From Azophilus sp963663395 (GTDB lineage Bacteria > Pseudomonadota > Gammaproteobacteria > Pseudomonadales > Azotimanducaceae), in NCBI GenBank assembly GCA_963663395.1, contig OY760226.1:1674001-1738000 (forward strand): a stretch of 64,000 nt of DNA, in the 5' to 3' direction. The notes beneath the pieces are model-generated. The model saw only the letters and a list, made by a program, of their open reading frames with translations. It searched no databases and was not told the origin of the DNA. Positions 19,049-28,084 of the stretch are shown in pieces. The translations under genes were made by a program, and so were the position numbers. Each line of letters opens with the position of its first letter. Position 1 is the first letter of the stretch.

Positions 19049-19160
19049 GGCTCGGCATCCGCGTTCGGATTCCAGGCCGCAATGCGGGCTGAGGCGTCAA
19101 AGCTCCCACGGCGGGGGTTGATTGCTGGATTATTCATCGGTGAGCCCGCTTCCGCTCGCG

Positions 19161-20330
19161 TCAGGACATCTGGCCTTCGATCAACGCCGAAACCCGCGCA
19201 ATCACCTCGTCCGCTTCTGCGTCCGTGAGCGTGAGCGGCGGCAGCAGCCGGACGATGGTGTCGCCGATGGCGTTGATGAGGACGCGGTGCTCGAGCCCCG
19301 CGTTGACCAGCCCCGGCACGGGTTCGTTCAACTCGACGGCGATCATGAGGCCCTTGCCGCGGATCTCCTTGATGCTGTTGTTGCCCTTCAGCGCCGCGCC
19401 GAGGCCATCGACGATGCGTTTGCCGAGCACGCCGGCGCGCTCCATGAGACTCTCGTTCTCGATGGTGTCCAGCACGGCGTGCGCTGCTGCGCAGGCAATG
19501 AAGTTGCCCCCGAAGGTGGAGCCGTGGTGGCCGGGCTGGAACATCTCGGCGGCATCGCCCCGGGCGAGGCAGACTCCGATGGGGATACCGTTGCCGAGGC
19601 CCTTGGCGGTGGTGACCACATCCGGCAGGCAGCCGGTGTGCTGGTAGGCGAAGAAGCGGCCGGTGCGCCCGTTGCCGGTCTGTACCTCATCGAGCATCAG
19701 CAGCCAGTCGTTGGCATCGCAGATCCTGCGCAGCGCATCGAGGTAGCCGTCGTCAGGGATGTTTATGCCGCTCTCGCCCTGGACCGGTTCCACAAGGATC
19801 GCGGCGATGTCGGGGTTGTTGGCAGCGATCTGCTCGACGGTGGCGGAATCGTTGTAGGGGGCCCGTACGAAGCCGGTGAGCAGCGGCTCGAACCCTGCCT
19901 GCGCCTTGCGATTGCCCGTGGCGGTGAGGGTCGCCATGGTGCGGCCGTGGAAGCTCCGGTCGGTGACGATCACCGTGGGTGACTTGATGCCGCGCTTGCG
20001 CCCGTGCAGGCGGGCAATCTTGATGGCTGCCTCGTTCGCCTCGGCGCCGGAATTGCCGAAGAATACGCGGTCCATGCCCGAAAGCGCCGTCAGCCGCTCG
20101 GCAAGGGCTGCCTGCTGGGGAATTTCATAGAGGTTGGAAGTGTGCAGCAGCGTCTCTGCCTGACTGGAAACCGCCTGCGCCACCGCGGGATGGGCATGGC
20201 CGAGCCCGCAGACGGCGAGCCCGGTCAGCGCGTCCAGGTAGCGGTTTCCGTCGCTGTCCTCGACGTACGCGCCGCTGCCCTTGACGAATGCCACCGGCAG
20301 GCGGGCATAGGTGTTCATCAGGCTGGTCAT
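19161..20330 (-). CDS. argD: Acetylornithine aminotransferase
   Basis: 389 residues from ATG 20330 (MTSLMNTYARLPVAFVKGSG). PLP enzyme of subgroup III: DEVQTGNGRTGRFFAYQ precedes the Schiff-base lysine in TTAKGLGNG. Converts N-acetylglutamate semialdehyde to acetylornithine and may also serve lysine synthesis. A terminator-like hairpin stands only 15 bp before the start codon, so expression may be attenuated or driven by a very short leader. Confidence 0.95.
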   Translation of the reverse strand: MTSLMNTYARLPVAFVKGSGAYVEDSDGNRYLDALTGLAVCGLGHAHPAVAQAVSSQAETLLHTSNLYEIPQQAALAERLTALSGMDRVFFGNSGAEANEAAIKIARLHGRKRGIKSPTVIVTDRSFHGRTMATLTATGNRKAQAGFEPLLTGFVRAPYNDSATVEQIAANNPDIAAILVEPVQGESGINIPDDGYLDALRRICDANDWLLMLDEVQTGNGRTGRFFAYQHTGCLPDVVTTAKGLGNGIPIGVCLARGDAAEMFQPGHHGSTFGGNFIACAAAHAVLDTIENESLMERAGVLGKRIVDGLGAALKGNNSIKEIRGKGLMIAVELNEPVPGLVNAGLEHRVLINAIGDTIVRLLPPLTLTDAEADEVIARVSALIEGQMS

Positions 20331-20344
20331 GGTCTTCCGTCTCC

Positions 20345-20376
20345 GCAAAAATAGAAAAAGGCAGCGGTGCTGCCTT
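20345..20376 (-). terminator. Rho-independent terminator between patB and argD
   Basis: On the minus strand an 8-bp perfect stem (AAGGCAGC / GCTGCCTT, loop ACC) is followed by TTTTCTATTTTT. It ends the patB transcript but lies immediately upstream of the argD start, which makes an attenuator role possible. Confidence 0.8.
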
Positions 20377-20412
20377 GAATGGGAATGGAAACGACAAAAG
20401 CGAAATCCTACT

Positions 20413-21603
20413 TTAGCGATTCAAGCAGTTCAACGGGGGAGGTTTGCCGCCGCTTCCGGCGCCGGCCGCCTCCATGGCCCGATGGTAGCGCTCGAGGCCG
20501 CGTTCGAGCATTGCCCGGGTGCAGGCGAAGTTGAAACGGACGAAACCCGTCCCCCCGAAAGCGGCGCCGTCCGACAGCCCCAGCCCGAAGCCCTCGAACC
20601 AGGCCCCCGGGTCTTCGAGCCCGAGGTCGCTGACATCGATCCAGGCCAGGTAGGTCCCCTCAACCGGGGTCATTCGCGAGCCCGCGGCCTCGAGCAGGCG
20701 CTGGTGGTTCCCCCGCAGATAGTCAAGCAGGTCCGCTACCCAACCGCTGCGATCCTCGAAGGCCGCTTCCGATGCGGCGTACGCCAGGGGCCCGATCAGG
20801 GGCACCAGGTCGCGCCGGGCAGCGTTGAAGCGGGCGCGGCAATCGGCATCGGGAATCACCCCCACCGCGCAGGAAAGGCCGGGCATGTTGTAGGTCTTGG
20901 TGGGCGCGAACAGGCTGATGGTTCTGGCGGCGATGTCTTCCCCGAGGCTGGCGATGGGGATGTGCCGTGCTTCAGGGTCGAGGATCAGGGCGCAATGGAT
21001 CTCGTCGGAGCAGATGACGAGATCGTGGCGCTCCGCAAACCGCGCGAGTGCGAGGAGTTCGTCTTTCGTATAGCAGCGCCCGGTAGGATTCTGGGGATTG
21101 GCGATCATCACCAGCCGCGTGTCCGGTTGCACGGCGGCCTCCATCGCGTCGAAGTCCATTTCCCACTTCCCCCGGCTGCGGCTCATGGGAACTTCTATCG
21201 ATTTCCGCTCTGCGTTGGCGGGGACGGAGCGAAACGGGTAGTACACGGGCGTGGGTATCAGCAGTGAATCGCCGGGCTGTCCGACGGCCATGGCGCTGAG
21301 GTTGATGCCGGGAACCACGCCGGGTATCCAGACCAGCCACTCCCGGGGGACGCTCCAGCCGTAGTTGCGCTCGAGCCAGGCCCGGAACGCGGCAATCAAC
21401 GATTTCGGCGGCCGCGTGTAGCCCATGATGCCGTGGTCGAGGCGCGTCCGCAGGGCGTCCAGGATGAAATCCGGCATCTCGAACTCCATGTCGGCCACCC
21501 AGAAGGGCAGCACATCGGTGCCGCGGTACCGGTCCCACTTGATGGCCGACGTGCCTCGACGCTCGACTTCCGAGTCAAAGCTGCTAGTGGAGGGTTCTCT
21601 CAT
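20413..21603 (-). CDS. PatB/MalY-type C-S lyase or aminotransferase
   Basis: 396 residues from ATG 21603 (MREPSTSSFDSEVERRGTSA). PLP fold-type I; the N-terminal RRGTSAIKWDRY and VLPFWVADMEFEMP, and the lysine motif SLFAPTKTYNMPGLSCAVG, are those of cystathionine beta-lyase-like PatB/MalY proteins. Likely cleaves cystathionine or cysteine conjugates. A frame extends upstream of the chosen ATG but runs into the intergenic region. Divergent from grxD. Confidence 0.88.
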   Translation of the reverse strand: MREPSTSSFDSEVERRGTSAIKWDRYRGTDVLPFWVADMEFEMPDFILDALRTRLDHGIMGYTRPPKSLIAAFRAWLERNYGWSVPREWLVWIPGVVPGINLSAMAVGQPGDSLLIPTPVYYPFRSVPANAERKSIEVPMSRSRGKWEMDFDAMEAAVQPDTRLVMIANPQNPTGRCYTKDELLALARFAERHDLVICSDEIHCALILDPEARHIPIASLGEDIAARTISLFAPTKTYNMPGLSCAVGVIPDADCRARFNAARRDLVPLIGPLAYAASEAAFEDRSGWVADLLDYLRGNHQRLLEAAGSRMTPVEGTYLAWIDVSDLGLEDPGAWFEGFGLGLSDGAAFGGTGFVRFNFACTRAMLERGLERYHRAMEAAGAGSGGKPPPLNCLNR

Positions 21604-21673
21604 CGACAGGGCGCCTGTTCCGCGGTTTCGCGCATGGAGTACAATGCTCGCTGTTCCAGCCCACCGGGTAAAG

Positions 21674-21735
21674 CGAACGGGGCGATGCCGCAAGCCCGAA
21701 CAACAAGCGGTGAACGGGTGCGAACCTGGCCCGCT
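21674..21735 (-). repeat. Dispersed intergenic repeat, copy D
   Basis: On the minus strand reads GTTCGCACCCGTTCACCGC, then a GGC-ATCGCCCCGTT stretch closely matching copy B at 31991-32048. It lies between the divergent patB and grxD genes. Confidence 0.4.
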
Positions 21736-21770
21736 CGATAACTTTATCCGCGAACACAAAGGATTGAATC

Positions 21771-22103
21771 ATGGCGGACACCAGCGACCCGGTCCTCGAA
21801 GCCATCAAGGGCCAGATTGAGGACAACCCCATCATCGTCTACATGAAGGGTTCACCCCAGGCGCCCCAGTGCGGCTTCTCCGCGCAGACGGTGCAATGCC
21901 TGATCGGCTGCGGCGAGCGGTTCGCCTACGTCGACGTGCTCTCCAACCCGGACATCCGCGCCACCCTGCCGCACTACGCCAACTGGCCGACCTTTCCCCA
22001 GCTTTGGGTCGGCGGCGAACTGGTCGGCGGTTGCGACATCGTCACCGAGATGTACGAGGCCGGGGAACTGCAGTCGCTGGTCAAGGAAGCGGCCGCGGCC
22101 TGA
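21771..22103 (+). CDS. grxD: Monothiol glutaredoxin, Grx4 type
   Basis: 110 residues. The active site CGFS (PQCGFSAQTVQ), the conserved KGSPQAPQ before it and WPTFPQLWVGGELVGGCDI after it identify a CGFS glutaredoxin. These proteins bind a [2Fe-2S] cluster with glutathione and deliver it, or sense iron, together with BolA proteins. Good ribosome site (AAAGGA). Followed by a strong terminator. Confidence 0.96.
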   Translation: MADTSDPVLEAIKGQIEDNPIIVYMKGSPQAPQCGFSAQTVQCLIGCGERFAYVDVLSNPDIRATLPHYANWPTFPQLWVGGELVGGCDIVTEMYEAGELQSLVKEAAAA

Positions 22104-22113
22104 TCGCCGTGCC

Positions 22114-22142
22114 GGCCGGCGGAGCGTGCCGGCCCCCTTTTT
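22114..22142 (+). terminator. Rho-independent terminator of grxD
   Basis: Stem GGCCGGC / GCCGGCC with a 7-base loop (22114-22134), followed by CCC and five T residues. Placed 10 bp after the grxD stop. Confidence 0.82.
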
Positions 22143-22163
22143 CCCGCGAAAACCGCACCCGTT

Positions 22164-22802
22164 CTATTCGGCGGGCTTGGGCGGAGGCTTCAGCAGGTTC
22201 GGCGACGACGCATTCCAGGTGTTGACCATTTGGCAGAACAGCAGCGCGCACCGCTCCGCGTCGTACAGGGCGCTGTGCGCCTTTTCCTTCTCGTAGGGAA
22301 TCCCCGCCCGGGAACAGGTTTCGCTCAATACCGTATGGCCGTAGAAGACGGCCGCCAGCGAGGCCGTGTCCAGTGTGCTGAACGGGTGGAAAGGGTCCCG
22401 CTTGACCCGGGTTCGCGCCACGGCCGTGCGCAGGAACCCCGCATCGAACGCGGCGTTGTGAGCGAGCAGGATGGCCCGCTGGCAACCGTGCCGCTTGATG
22501 TCCTTGCGCACCACCTTGAACAGTTCCGTCAGGGCGTCCTTTTCGCCGATTGCCCCACGCTCCGGGTCATCGAGATCGATGCCGGTCACTTTCAGCGATG
22601 CCTGGTCGATCGCTGCCGTGGCAAACGGCCGGACGGCCCAGCGCAGGCGCTGGTCGATGCGCAACTCGTTGTTCACGAACTCGAACGTCAACGCGGCTAT
22701 TTCGAGTAGCCCGTGCCGGTTTGCATCGAAACCGGTGGTTTCCAGGTCCATCGCCACGGGAAGGAATCCGCGGAAGCGGTGCGCCATCAGGTTTTCGGCC
22801 AT
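22164..22802 (-). CDS. rnt: Ribonuclease T
   Basis: 212 residues. DEDD exonuclease motifs: MDLETTGFDANRHGLLEIAA (ExoI, D and E), AHNAAFDAGFLRTAV (ExoII, D) and YEKEKAHSALYDAERCA (ExoIII, H and D). The RFRGFLPVAMD opening is typical of RNase T. Trims 3' ends of tRNA and other stable RNAs as a homodimer. The gene is characteristic of Gammaproteobacteria, which supports the taxonomic guess. Confidence 0.94.
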   Translation of the reverse strand: MAENLMAHRFRGFLPVAMDLETTGFDANRHGLLEIAALTFEFVNNELRIDQRLRWAVRPFATAAIDQASLKVTGIDLDDPERGAIGEKDALTELFKVVRKDIKRHGCQRAILLAHNAAFDAGFLRTAVARTRVKRDPFHPFSTLDTASLAAVFYGHTVLSETCSRAGIPYEKEKAHSALYDAERCALLFCQMVNTWNASSPNLLKPPPKPAE

Positions 22803-22970
22803 GGCTCACATAAACAGGTCGGTGCGCATAACTCAAGCGCGGGCCGGGTGTTGCGCGGCCACCCACCGACTGTCGGCGCGGTACGGCCGCCTCCCGCATG
22901 ATTCCGAGCCCTGAAATCCACGAATCCAGCACTGCTCCACGCCGCAGTGATGATCCTCCGCAAACTTCGA

Positions 22971-24224
22971 TCAGGTGCCGGCCGGCCGGGTTTTCCGCAA
23001 TATGCGGGCTATATGGCTGGTTGACCTGGCACTGACATCGTAACTGCCGGCGAAGTCCGGCCAGTCGGCGATGGCTGCCGCAACCCGATCGATGATCTGG
23101 AGAATTTCGTTGTTCTTCAGATCCGCATCTCTGCCAAGCGCGGTCAAATGTTCTTGGGTAATGGATTTTCCGTGCCCCTGAACGGAGGTGGAGTGTTCAC
23201 CTCCGGGGCCGGGCGAGAAGGTGAGGTCGTAGGCGGGCGCCAGCCGCCAGGCTCCGTCCCGGTTCATCAGCCAGGTGAATTGCCGCGCGTGGTCGTCGCG
23301 GTTGTGTGCCAGGACGTTGAACGCGGCGAGAACGAATATGGCCCGGCATTCGCGCCGGTCGCGGGTGATGGATCGGGTCAATGCGATCAGGTTCCGGTAA
23401 TCCAGGGAGGGCAGGCGGAAGTCGGCGTAAAGAAGCCCGCTGGCGGTGTGGGCATGCAAGCGCCTGTTGCCCTCGCGGTCGAAGCGCCGGGAGGCAAAGT
23501 AAACCTGGTCCGCCGCACCTTGCAGAAGGCGCGTCTCGGGCAGCCGAACGCCGGCGGCCCTGGCCATGTCGGCGTACGCCTGCTCGATGCGCGCCGCGTC
23601 GGAGGGGTCGTCGGCCCCTCTGAACTTCACCAGGTAGTGAGCGTGGCTTTGCGGCACGTTGTCGGTGCCGATAATGACATTGTCGCCTGCATCGATTGCG
23701 ACGAGGACCTTGGGGCGCGCACCACCGGGAGAGCCGCCGGTACGGCCCAACTCGGGGATTACATCCACGGCCCTTCCTTTCAGCACAGTACGTGCGCCGG
23801 CCGCCAGCCGGTCGAGATCGATTGCCGGCTCAAACTCGCCCCACACATCGGCGGCCGGCGCATAGCACAGCGCGCCGATCCCCCGGCTGCCGACGCAGGC
23901 GAGGCGGTCCAGCGGCGTGAGCGTTGCCGGGTCGATGCCGAGTTGGCGGGCGCGGCGGTCGACGAGGAGACGGCCCCAGCCGTCCGGCAGGCTGTCGTTG
24001 AACAGGCCGTGCAATCCCTCGAATACGCTGGTGTCGTAAGGGCGGACCAGGCCTTGCATTGTCGTGTGCTGGATGGGCGACAGTTCAACACCGGAGGCCA
24101 GGAAGGCATCGTCGAACTCGAAGAAGGCGATGCGGCCCCGGTATGCGAGACGTCCGACCGGTGGTTCGTCGCCGGGACTCCAGCGCAAGCTGACCTGCAA
24201 CGGTGAACCCTGAGGAATCTTCAC
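22971..24224 (-). CDS. hipA: HipA-type serine/threonine kinase toxin
   Basis: 417 residues from GTG 24224. HipA domains are recognisable: the N-terminal part with VFEGLHGLFNDSLPDGWGR, the Ser loop RTGGSPGGARPK (position of the autophosphorylated serine), the catalytic VLAHNRDDHARQF and the metal-binding LAPAYDLTFS. HipA kinases phosphorylate an aminoacyl-tRNA synthetase and arrest growth. The start overlaps the hipB stop by 4 bp (GTGA), a standard antitoxin-toxin arrangement. Targets may differ from E. coli GltX. Confidence 0.9.
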   Translation of the reverse strand: MKIPQGSPLQVSLRWSPGDEPPVGRLAYRGRIAFFEFDDAFLASGVELSPIQHTTMQGLVRPYDTSVFEGLHGLFNDSLPDGWGRLLVDRRARQLGIDPATLTPLDRLACVGSRGIGALCYAPAADVWGEFEPAIDLDRLAAGARTVLKGRAVDVIPELGRTGGSPGGARPKVLVAIDAGDNVIIGTDNVPQSHAHYLVKFRGADDPSDAARIEQAYADMARAAGVRLPETRLLQGAADQVYFASRRFDREGNRRLHAHTASGLLYADFRLPSLDYRNLIALTRSITRDRRECRAIFVLAAFNVLAHNRDDHARQFTWLMNRDGAWRLAPAYDLTFSPGPGGEHSTSVQGHGKSITQEHLTALGRDADLKNNEILQIIDRVAAAIADWPDFAGSYDVSARSTSHIARILRKTRPAGT

Positions 24225-24529
24225 GTGATGCGGCCCCTCGAACGCGCCCGGGGCGGTTCGAGCACATCGTCCAGACTCTCGAATTCCGGTTCGGTCAACA
24301 GCTTGTCGAGCCCTGCTTCTTCCTTGAGCGCGACCAGCAGGCGGATGAATGAAACCAGCGAAATCGCCCCGGAGCGCTCGAATTTCTTCAGGGTGCCCAG
24401 GGGGACGCCCGACCGCAGCGCAAGGCCCTGTTGGCTGAGATTCATGGCCAGCCGGCGGGATTTCAGCCGGGCGGCCAGTGCCGTCGCGATTTCCTGCGGA
24501 GATTTTAGAGCAGATATTATATTAGCCAT
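24221..24529 (-). CDS. hipB: HipB-like helix-turn-helix antitoxin
   Basis: 102 residues. An XRE-type helix-turn-helix is visible at LAMNLSQQGLALRSGVPLGTL, followed by a C-terminal tail with the acidic ESLDDVLEPP. Pairs with hipA by a GTGA overlap. Expected to bind HipA and repress the operon. The sequence upstream (24530-24590) is AT-rich compared with the region and probably holds the promoter and operators, but no clear palindrome could be fixed. Confidence 0.88.
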   Translation of the reverse strand: MANIISALKSPQEIATALAARLKSRRLAMNLSQQGLALRSGVPLGTLKKFERSGAISLVSFIRLLVALKEEAGLDKLLTEPEFESLDDVLEPPRARSRGRIT

Positions 24530-24648
24530 AAACGATAAAATATGGGACTTATAGATCTAATGATAACTGCTATACAGATGATTTTCCTTCATGCGAACCG
24601 GGAGCCCGGCGCGCTATGAGGCGGGCAACAACGCCGAATCTCGGGAAA

Positions 24649-24757
24649 GAGTTCTTATGCGGCGCTTCCCTTTCGGCGCGTTAAGCTCGTCCGAAAACGT
24701 TGCGTTTGGCAGGACGATGTGGCCGTGCGCCGAAAGGGAAGCGCCGTATAAGAACTC
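24649..24757. repeat. Long inverted repeat, 31-bp arms with one mismatch
   Basis: Left arm 24649-24679 and right arm 24727-24757 are inverted copies centred on GCGCTTCCCTTTCGGCGC, with a ~47-bp loop. A third, single arm-like copy occurs at 34155-34180 near the thiC promoter. This looks like a REP/MITE-type palindrome rather than a terminator, since there is no T-run. No gene is present between hipB and the isochorismatase gene. Confidence 0.7.
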
Positions 24758-24766
24758 GCGGACAAG

Positions 24767-24809
24767 TGGGGTCCGGTTCGATTTGCCGGGCAATTTGACC
24801 CGGACCCCA
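24767..24809. repeat. Second inverted repeat beside the long palindrome
   Basis: TGGGGTCCGG (24767-24776) and CCGGACCCCA (24800-24809) form a perfect 10-bp stem around AATTTGAC-containing sequence. A related CAAATTTACCCTGACCCC occurs at about 26680-26698, upstream of argG. It suggests a short interspersed palindromic element. Confidence 0.5.
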
Positions 24810-24831
24810 TCTATCCCTTTGTGTCCCGCCT

Positions 24832-25512
24832 TCAGGCTTCGATCAGGGCAATGACATCGTCAGTGGAATAGACGTCGCCGAACCCGAGCAGGATATTTGA
24901 GAGGCTCGCCCAGTGTTCCTCGTCGTCGCGGCCGGCATTGGCATCGGTGATCATTACCGTCTTGAAGTTGCGCATCGCGGCTTCCCGGGCGGTGGACTCG
25001 CAGCAGACGCTGGTGACCGTGCCGGTGACCAGCACGGTGTCGATGTCGCGGCCTCGCAGCAGTTCCTCGAGCCCGCCGCCGCTGCCGACGAAAGCGCTGA
25101 ACCGGTTCTTGCTGACGGTGATGTCTTCGGGGTGCTGTTCCAGGGGGGCGTAGATCGAGTGGCCCGGCGCCCCCGTGCTGAGCGAGGCCCGGAAGGCCTT
25201 CCCCTGTTCCTCGCCGAAGACATGGTCGTACATGATGGGCCAGCGGTTCTCTTCGTCGGGGCCGTAGGTGGATACGATCCACACCACCAGCCCGCCGGCC
25301 TGGCGCAGCGCCGCGTTGATGCGGTTGATGTTGGGCACCACCCCCCGGGCCGAGGGAATTTCGGCGGCCGCGCCCTCGGCCACGAATGCGTTCTGCATGT
25401 CGACGACCAGCATCGCGGTGCGCGCCGGGTCGATGGATTCGAATGTGTGCACCCGGCCACGCCGGGCCATGCAGCGATTGATGACGTCCTCAGGAATTCC
25501 GCCCGTGTTCAT
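24832..25512 (-). CDS. Isochorismatase-family cysteine hydrolase
   Basis: 226 residues. The catalytic triad is visible: Asp in AMLVVDMQNAFV, a Lys in TVSKNRFSAF, and Cys in VTSVCCESTAREAAMRN. Members hydrolyse nicotinamide, ureido or related amides, or isochorismate; the substrate here is unknown. It stands alone, divergent from the GST gene. Confidence 0.87.
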   Translation of the reverse strand: MNTGGIPEDVINRCMARRGRVHTFESIDPARTAMLVVDMQNAFVAEGAAAEIPSARGVVPNINRINAALRQAGGLVVWIVSTYGPDEENRWPIMYDHVFGEEQGKAFRASLSTGAPGHSIYAPLEQHPEDITVSKNRFSAFVGSGGGLEELLRGRDIDTVLVTGTVTSVCCESTAREAAMRNFKTVMITDANAGRDDEEHWASLSNILLGFGDVYSTDDVIALIEA

Positions 25513-25749
25513 TGCCGTTCCCCCCTTCGAAGATTAGCGGAACCGGATTTTCGCAACTTGGTTGAACCGAGTCCAATGCCAGGTGGCGGCCATTTGCAGC
25601 CCTTGCGGCGGCAGCCGCCGCCGGGCTCGGCGACGCCTGCACATGAGGCAGGGCTCGAAGAGCCGGCAGCCGATCTCCGGTTATGCAATTCCATTGGCCT
25701 GGCGTAGGATTGCGCGATTCGATCAGGGTCCGTTTCACGAGGAGGATCG

Positions 25750-26667
25750 ATGGCGTCAGAACCGTTGAACGCAGCGGTCATTGCCCACGAGCAGGAGTTC
25801 GAGTTGTACCACTGCAACGAGTCGCTTTGCTCGCAGAAGGCGCGGGTGGGGTTTCTCGAGAAGGCGGTGGCGTACAGGTCGCATCACATCATGCTCTGCG
25901 ACATCAGCCCGGACTGTCAGAACCTTTCGCCCGAGTACCTAGCCGTCAACCCCAAGGGCCAGGTGCCGACGCTCGTGCACGACGGCAGGGCGGTCTACGA
26001 CGCGCACCGCATCGTCAAGCACGTCGATGACGCGCGGCCGGACAGCGGGGTGCGCCTGTGGCCGGAAGAACCGGGTCGCCGGCAGTGGGCGGCCGAGTGG
26101 TTCGAACTGGGCATGCTCGATGATACGAAGCCCCTGGGCGCAACTTTCGGCACTGCCATTCCCATGATCACGCTGCCCATTCTGGCGAGCCTGTTGCAGC
26201 GTCAGTCCACCGATGCGGTCAGCGCGAACATGGGCCGCCACCCGGTGGAGCAGCGGCGGCAGATTTTTCTCCGCCTGCATCGGGAGGGGGCGGGATCGTT
26301 GCCGCCCCAGGCGATCGAAGGCGCCTTGGGCGCGCTGTGCGGGGGGCTCGCCAGGGCGGACGACAACCTGGCCGAGTTCGGCGGCCCGTGGCTGCTCGGC
26401 GACTTTTCGCTCGCCGATATCACCATGATGGCCTGTTTTCACCGGCTGGAGGATGTGGGCCTGGACGGCCTGCTGCGCGACGAGTCGGTTCCCCGGCTGG
26501 GCGGCTACTGGGACCGGCTGCGTGCGCGGCCGTCCTATTCCGCCGGCATTACAGACTGGCACGACGACGGCTGGCGCAGCGCCATCGAGGAGATCCGGGG
26601 CGCTCAACCATCGCCCCTGCTTGCGGATGCGCGCCGCTGTCTGCGCGAAATCCGCAACGGATCATGA
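25750..26667 (+). CDS. Glutathione S-transferase family protein
   Basis: 305 residues, longer than usual GSTs (~210). N-terminal thioredoxin-like part FELYHCNESLCSQKARVGFLEK and the cis-proline region NPKGQVPTLVHDG; C-terminal helical domain with FSLADITMMACFHRLEDV. Good ribosome site (GAGGAGGATCG). Probably conjugates or reductively dehalogenates a xenobiotic-like substrate; unassigned. Confidence 0.85.
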   Translation: MASEPLNAAVIAHEQEFELYHCNESLCSQKARVGFLEKAVAYRSHHIMLCDISPDCQNLSPEYLAVNPKGQVPTLVHDGRAVYDAHRIVKHVDDARPDSGVRLWPEEPGRRQWAAEWFELGMLDDTKPLGATFGTAIPMITLPILASLLQRQSTDAVSANMGRHPVEQRRQIFLRLHREGAGSLPPQAIEGALGALCGGLARADDNLAEFGGPWLLGDFSLADITMMACFHRLEDVGLDGLLRDESVPRLGGYWDRLRARPSYSAGITDWHDDGWRSAIEEIRGAQPSPLLADARRCLREIRNGS

Positions 26668-26731
26668 GCCTGACTGCGGCAAATTTACCCTGACCCCGAT
26701 TGTTCGATTGCACTGAGGAAACCAACTGGAG

Positions 26732-27943
<1,212 letters not shown>

Positions 27944-28084
27944 GCCCCAGGAATCGCGGCACCAACAGCAGGCCGATTCCAGAATTCACCAGTGGGGTAA
28001 GGCAATGCACTGACCCCCTCCCGGTGGTTGGTGCGGCCACACCGGGCTGGGCGGATACCGGCCGCAGTTAGGGGTTTCAACAGA

